Part shown: positions 61,401 to 64,000 of the stretch, piece by piece
Numbering within the stretch: position 1 is the first letter of the stretch
Layout: every line of letters starts with the position of its first letter
Origin: Streptomyces verrucosisporus
GTDB taxonomy: Bacteria; Actinomycetota; Actinomycetes; Streptomycetales; Streptomycetaceae
Direction of reading: 5' to 3'
Length of the DNA: 64,000 bases
NCBI RefSeq assembly: GCF_017114865.1
Contig: NZ_JADEYH010000002.1
Coordinates: forward strand, 186,001-250,000
Notes under the pieces: model-generated
Told to the model about the DNA's origin: nothing
The model's input: only the letters and a program-made list of their open reading frames with translations
Databases searched by the model: none
Position numbers and translations under genes: made by a program

Positions 61401-61650
61401 CGACGCGGTACGCGTCCTGCTGCCCGGCGCCCCGGCCACCTACGTCGAGCACGACGAACTCGTCCTCGCCGGCGTGGAACTGGACTGGCGGCTCACCCCC
61501 GACGGCACCCTCCACGCCGCCACCGTCGAGGGCGTCGCGGCCGGCCTGGCCTGGGCGGCCGGCCAGTGGCCGCGCCGCTTCGAGGCCGCCGCCCTGCTGG
61601 AGGACCCCTCCCGGGTCGCCGAACTGGCCCGCGACCGCTGGTTCGACTGA
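58429..61650 (+). CDS. Large sacsin/Hsp90-type ATPase-domain protein
   Basis: 1073 residues. The N-terminal ~250 residues form a GHKL/Hsp90-like ATPase related to sacsin: the N-box ELAQNAADAAARA, GKVLVAANTGAPLDAAGVESLSTLRASAK, and the glycine-rich GRFGVGFAAVLAVSD. The remainder is Asp/Glu/Leu/Pro-rich with no recognised domain. The frame remains open far upstream, but the GTG at 58429 has GGAGGAG nine nt before it. It is divergent from htpX-pspAB. Function unknown; a chaperone-like or nucleoid role is only a guess. Confidence 0.88.
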   Translation: MSGTVLVQGADDGADPFDTARLRRGVLDAWTASPARFREDANAEEDLALGGYRDRLVVELAQNAADAAARAGVPGRLRLTLRGKVLVAANTGAPLDAAGVESLSTLRASAKRDDETPQGPQGPGAPEAPGGPGGPQAGPVGRFGVGFAAVLAVSDEPAIVCRTGGARWSLAEAREMAAEAAAHHPGLADELRRREGHVPLLRLPMPAQGTAPQGYDTAVVLPLRDGAAEELAARLLTAVDDALLLTLPGLTEVVIETDGGVRTLTRRQDGAYVVVEDSGADGSRAEGGTRWRVAADAGRTDPALLAGRPVEERRRPYWSVTWAVPVDADGAPAPARTVPVVHAPTPTDEPIGLPALLIASFPLDPTRRHIAPGPLADFLLERAADVYATLLRDWRPVTTGTLDLVPGLLGRAELDGELRRLVLERLRHTPFLASAATDDDSGEPHALRPTDAEIAEGAGAGTVAVLAELFPALLPAGLERRTELRTLGVPRVPLGELIDRLAGVEREPSWWRRLYDSLAGTDPDRLTGLPVPLADGRTTIGPRRVLLPLPDTTGAGSLTRLGLKVAHPDAAHPLLEKLGATPATPRAVLTTPQVRAAVAASLEAEESWYGDQEEDGGPLDAEELADTVLALVRDARLSPGDEPWLGALALPDEDGELAPAAELVFPGSAFERVVREGELPACDAELAERWGEETLAAAGVLADFALVRATDVVLDPDELEPRDTDFPEPDDAGLADAVDVWCEDVLDALPETPVPPVVSELLAVRDLDLVDDDHWPQALRMLSRPPLRDALTTPVRVLLPDGTVETVRPYTAWWLRGHPVLDGRRPAGLRAAGGDPLLAGLYEEAPAATSGLDEQVLRALGIRTSAAALLDEPGGASELLGRLADPGLPVTPAQLHGLYTLLAELDPDEVTLPDELRAVADGEVHLVDAADALVADAPDLLPLATGRPLLPVRPALAASLAAVLDVRRLSETVGADLPAPEAAAGEVREVPDAVRVLLPGAPATYVEHDELVLAGVELDWRLTPDGTLHAATVEGVAAGLAWAAGQWPRRFEAAALLEDPSRVAELARDRWFD

Positions 61651-61692
61651 CGACCGGCGGCCACCGCCGTCACACAGGCCCGTCCGCGCCCG

Positions 61693-62232
61693 TCACGCCG
61701 GCCCGCCGAGGATCGGCTCGCTCAGCAGCAGGGCCGCGCGGCCGGTGCGGCGGGCCTCGGCGAGGGCGGCCAGCCGCCGGTAGCCCTCGGGCGTCATCAG
61801 CCGCTCCCAGACGTGCCACTCCTCCACCGCCCAGCGGTCGTGCTCCTCCGGATCCAGCCGGATGGAGGCGATCTCCTCGTCGCTCAGCGTGCCGCCGTCG
61901 AAGCAGAAGCCGACCTTCGCCAGCGGTGCCTCGGCCGGGTCGGAGCGGAGGTAGTGCACCAGCAGCAGCGGGCGAGGGCCCTTGATCCGCAGCCCGGTCT
62001 CCTCGTACGTCTCCCGCACCGCCGCCTGGAACGGGTCCTCGCCCGGGTCCATGTTGCCGCCCGGGATCTGCCACAGCCGCCTGCCGTACACCGAACGCAG
62101 CTGCACCGGCCGCCCGCGGGTGTCGGTGAGGTACACGCAGGCGTAGACGGTGGCCTTGGGCAGGGTGGCCAGATACTCGGCCTGCGGCATCGGGAACGGC
62201 AGCCCGGCGGGCTCGTCACTGGTGGAGGTCAT
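61693..62232 (-). CDS. NUDIX hydrolase
   Basis: 179 residues. The Nudix box is perfect: G59-x5-E65-x7-R73-E74-x-x-E77-E78-x-G80-L81, inside [13 protein letters not shown] and [11 protein letters not shown]. These enzymes hydrolyse nucleoside diphosphates linked to another moiety; the substrate is unknown. The Trp/His-rich C-terminal half ([17 protein letters not shown]) is common in the mutT/ADP-ribose branch. Convergent with the sacsin-like gene. Confidence 0.93.
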   Translation of the reverse strand: MTSTSDEPAGLPFPMPQAEYLATLPKATVYACVYLTDTRGRPVQLRSVYGRRLWQIPGGNMDPGEDPFQAAVRETYEETGLRIKGPRPLLLVHYLRSDPAEAPLAKVGFCFDGGTLSDEEIASIRLDPEEHDRWAVEEWHVWERLMTPEGYRRLAALAEARRTGRAALLLSEPILGGPA

Positions 62233-62294
62233 GCCCCTACTCCTACCGGATCTCGGGTTCCGGGACGCGGGATCCGAGCGCTCTCTCATTGGAA

Positions 62295-62317
62295 CGGGTG
62301 GGTCGCAGACCCACCCG
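62295..62317. repeat. Perfect inverted repeat between divergent genes
   Basis: CGGGTGGGTC-GCA-GACCCACCCG, a 10-bp stem with a 3-nt loop, lies in the 263-bp gap between the NUDIX gene and the HTH gene. It may be a terminator of lost upstream DNA or a regulatory hairpin. Confidence 0.6.
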
Positions 62318-62372
62318 CCCTCCCTCTGTGAGTGAGGCCGTGAACAGGCGAGTTGACTTTTGGTGACCGGAG

Positions 62373-62456
62373 CGCCACGCTTCGGCGTGGCGATGCAGTG
62401 TCGCGTCCCGCACAAGCAACGGCCCCCGACAGGTGCTCGCAACACCCCCGGGGGCC
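62373..62456 (+). promoter_or_regulatory. Structured leader of the HTH gene (two hairpins)
   Basis: Hairpin 1 is CGCCACGC-TTCG-GCGTGGCG (62373-62392). Hairpin 2 pairs GGCCCCCG (62421-62428) with CGGGGGCC (62449-62456) around an inner GGTG/CACC stem. They lie between a TTGACT -35-like hexamer (62353-62358) and the ATG at 62496, suggesting attenuation or RNA-level control. Confidence 0.5.
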
Positions 62457-62495
62457 TGACCAACGAGATCGACAAGACTTAGGGAAACCGATCCC

Positions 62496-63503
62496 ATGGC
62501 TGGGAACCACTGTAGCTTTTCCGCGTCCTCCGGCGAGCATCCGATGGCCGTTTCCGGCTACGGAAAGCGGCACGTCCCCGGGCAACGGCCGGGTCGCAAA
62601 GGTGACTTCGCGGAGCTGAGGCCCCGGGCCGCGGCCGTCGCCGCGTACATCGACCGGCTGCCCGAGGGCGCCGACATCTCCATCAAGGCCCTGGCCGCGC
62701 GGCTGCCCTACGGCCAGCAGGCGGTCGGCACGGCACTTCGGCAGATGTCGGCGGCCGGGCATCTCAGGCGGGTGCGGGAGCGTCCGCCGGGGTGCGGCCA
62801 GTGGGTGACGCGGACGTATTTCTCGCGTGTCCCGCGCTCCGACACCTGGTGGGCGGACTTCCTCACGGAGGCGGAATCCGCCGAACCGGGGGCCGTCCGG
62901 GAGACCGCCGGGAAGGCTGCTCCGAAGGAGGGGACCGCCCCGGCGGGCACGGCCCCGGAGCCGGACGGCGCACAGGAGCGGTCGCGGGCGTACGGGACGC
63001 TGGCGCGACTGGGGGAGGCGGATCCGCGCATGGGCCTGTCGGCGGCCGACTGCGAGGAGCTGGCGCCGCTGGTGGCCCAGTGGTTCGCCCGGGGCGCCGG
63101 GGAGCGGCAGGTGGTCGAGGCGCTGACGGCCGGGCTGCCCGGCGAGGGCGTGCACTCGCCCCGCGCCGTGGCCGCCTGGCGGCTGGAGCACAAGCTCCCG
63201 CCGCCCCCGCCGGTGCGCAGCCGCACCCTGCGGCTGGTGGAGTGCACGGTGTGCGGCGCGCCGGGCCGGCCGGAGGCCCTGCCCGGCGGACTGTGCCGGG
63301 AGTGCCGGGGCGGGGAGCGCCGCGACGGCTCCGGCGGCGCACGGGACGGCGCACAGGACGACGCACAGGCTGTGGACGTACGCCGCAAGGCCGCCGCCGT
63401 ACGCGCGGCCATGGCCCGAGGACGGCGCCGGGGCTCGCCGGACGAGCCACGTGCCTCCCGTGCGGGCGCTCTTCGCGGCACTGCTCCGGTCCGGTGGGCG
63501 TGA
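62496..63503 (+). CDS. Streptomyces-type helix-turn-helix protein with zinc-ribbon-like C-terminus
   Basis: 335 residues of a family I recognise as multicopy in Streptomyces. A winged-helix segment (RAAAVAAYIDRLPEGADISIKALAARLPYGQQAVGTALRQMSAAGHLRRV) is followed by WVTRTYFSRVPRSDTWWADFL. A second helical domain (YGTLARLGEADPRMGLSAADCEELAPLVAQWFARG) and a four-Cys C-x2-C...C-x2-C knuckle (CTVCGAPGRPEALPGGLCREC) follow. The first start ATG at 62496 is used; Met17 is an alternative. A replication- or transfer-related role is possible but unproven. Confidence 0.82.
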   Translation: MAGNHCSFSASSGEHPMAVSGYGKRHVPGQRPGRKGDFAELRPRAAAVAAYIDRLPEGADISIKALAARLPYGQQAVGTALRQMSAAGHLRRVRERPPGCGQWVTRTYFSRVPRSDTWWADFLTEAESAEPGAVRETAGKAAPKEGTAPAGTAPEPDGAQERSRAYGTLARLGEADPRMGLSAADCEELAPLVAQWFARGAGERQVVEALTAGLPGEGVHSPRAVAAWRLEHKLPPPPPVRSRTLRLVECTVCGAPGRPEALPGGLCRECRGGERRDGSGGARDGAQDDAQAVDVRRKAAAVRAAMARGRRRGSPDEPRASRAGALRGTAPVRWA

Positions 63504-63516
63504 GAGGGGGAGCACC

Positions 63517-63925
63517 ATGACGGCGCGGATGGAGGGCCCTGTGATGTCCGAGGAGATGCGGCGGTTCGAGGAGACCGACACCGCGTTCCCGGACCTCAGG
63601 GGCGAAATGATCGACGGAGAAATTTACATCGACGCCGTGGTGACCAGCGCTCATGGACAGATGGTGCTCGCCATCGCCTCCCAGCTCATGCCCAGGTGGT
63701 GCGTGATGACCGAGGTCGACACCGTTTACGGGGGGTGGCACGGGAGGAGCCTCCTGCGCCCCGACGTGTAGGTGACCGGTCCCTCCTACCGGGGGACCCG
63801 GCTCAAGCATTTCCCGGCCGACGAACTGCTACCGGGCCGTGCGCGAGGGCGAGTTCGGGGAGCCGGTGCCGGTGGGCGAACCGATCGGTGCCGTGCTCGA
63901 CACCACGACGCTGTACGTCTACTGA
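63517..63925 (+). pseudogene. Decayed Uma2-family (DUF820) endonuclease-fold gene
   Basis: The first 84 codons (MTARMEGPVMSEEMRRFEETD, then ...RSLLRPDV) match the N-terminal part of Uma2 proteins. They stop at a TAG (63769-63771), after which the same frame continues VTGPSYRGTRLKHFPADEL. The reading then shifts frame into YRAVREGEFGEPVPVGEPIG and AVLDTTTLYVY stop, the normal Uma2 C-terminus. So there is a nonsense codon plus an internal deletion with a frameshift; roughly 60 codons of the usual ~190 are missing. Confidence 0.8.
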
Positions 63926-64000
63926 GCCGTGTGCTGCCGGATGGCTCCTCCCAGGTGGACAAACCGGCCCGGGCGGTCCGGCCGACGGTCGCATGCCCCT

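Noticed and set aside
63517..63771. An intact small Uma2 protein
   Set aside because: The frame ends at a TAG inside the conserved region, and the normal C-terminus appears downstream in another frame, so it is a decayed gene.

Overview
The window is high-GC actinobacterial DNA, almost certainly from Streptomyces or a close relative. Third codon positions are strongly GC-biased and GTG starts and ATGA/GTGA stop-start overlaps are frequent. Several genes belong to families typical of Streptomyces: solitary groEL2 with CIRCE boxes, futalosine-pathway menaquinone genes, a DmdR/IdeR-type iron box, XPB helicase, and DUF3027/DUF2771 proteins. From memory, much of the gene order resembles the SCO4290-SCO4340 part of the S. 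coelicolor core chromosome. Accessory genes interrupt this at about 19-30 kb, 36.8-37.9 kb, 56 kb and 62-64 kb.

0-10.4 kb: compatible-solute genes (otsB, partial at the window edge; otsA; gpgS). Next is a threonine-synthase-family gene translationally coupled to a MoaD/ThiS-like sulphur carrier, both behind a SAM-I riboswitch. Then a cold-shock gene with a long leader, groEL2 behind two CIRCE operators, and a sodium:alanine symporter. 10.4-19.8 kb: MurNAc-6-P etherase with its RpiR regulator, two small conserved genes, an RsbQ/RsbP-like hydrolase-phosphatase pair, an MFS exporter, an HD phosphohydrolase, CutC and a DoxX-like membrane protein.

20-28.3 kb: a compact one-direction accessory locus that looks like an uncharacterised biosynthetic cluster. 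It holds an adenylation-carrier-reductase enzyme, a PAPS-type sulfotransferase, an aldo/keto reductase, an argininosuccinate-synthase paralogue with altered catalytic motifs, a LuxR-type regulator and a LysE exporter. 28.4-30.6 kb: a fic gene lies exactly between two perfect 39-bp direct repeats. The right repeat is the 3' end of a secreted SGNH lipase gene. The left repeat is a displaced copy of that end, still joined to a hairpin terminator. This is the signature of an insertion of about 1.3 kb into the lipase 3' end.

30.8-45.3 kb: a HelD-like helicase, a GT87 mannosyltransferase-like protein, an APH-fold kinase, a XRE regulator, a VapBC-type toxin-antitoxin pair with an operator in its promoter, proline iminopeptidase, XPB helicase with a helicase-associated partner, and membrane proteins. 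45.4-49.6 kb: a four-gene siderophore-uptake operon (two permeases, ATPase, lipoprotein) behind a palindromic iron box shared with a divergent HAD hydrolase. 50-55 kb: a long-form cold-shock protein, mqnB-mqnD, a DUF2771 lipoprotein, an MFS protein and DUF3027. 56-64 kb: an orphan HicB antitoxin with a truncated HicA remnant, PspAB and HtpX, a 1073-residue sacsin/Hsp90-type ATPase protein, a NUDIX hydrolase, a Streptomyces-type HTH protein behind a structured leader, and a decayed Uma2-family gene.

The systems most worth following up are the SAM-riboswitch/threonine-synthase/sulphur-carrier operon, the 20-28 kb cluster, and the fic cassette between lipase-derived direct repeats.
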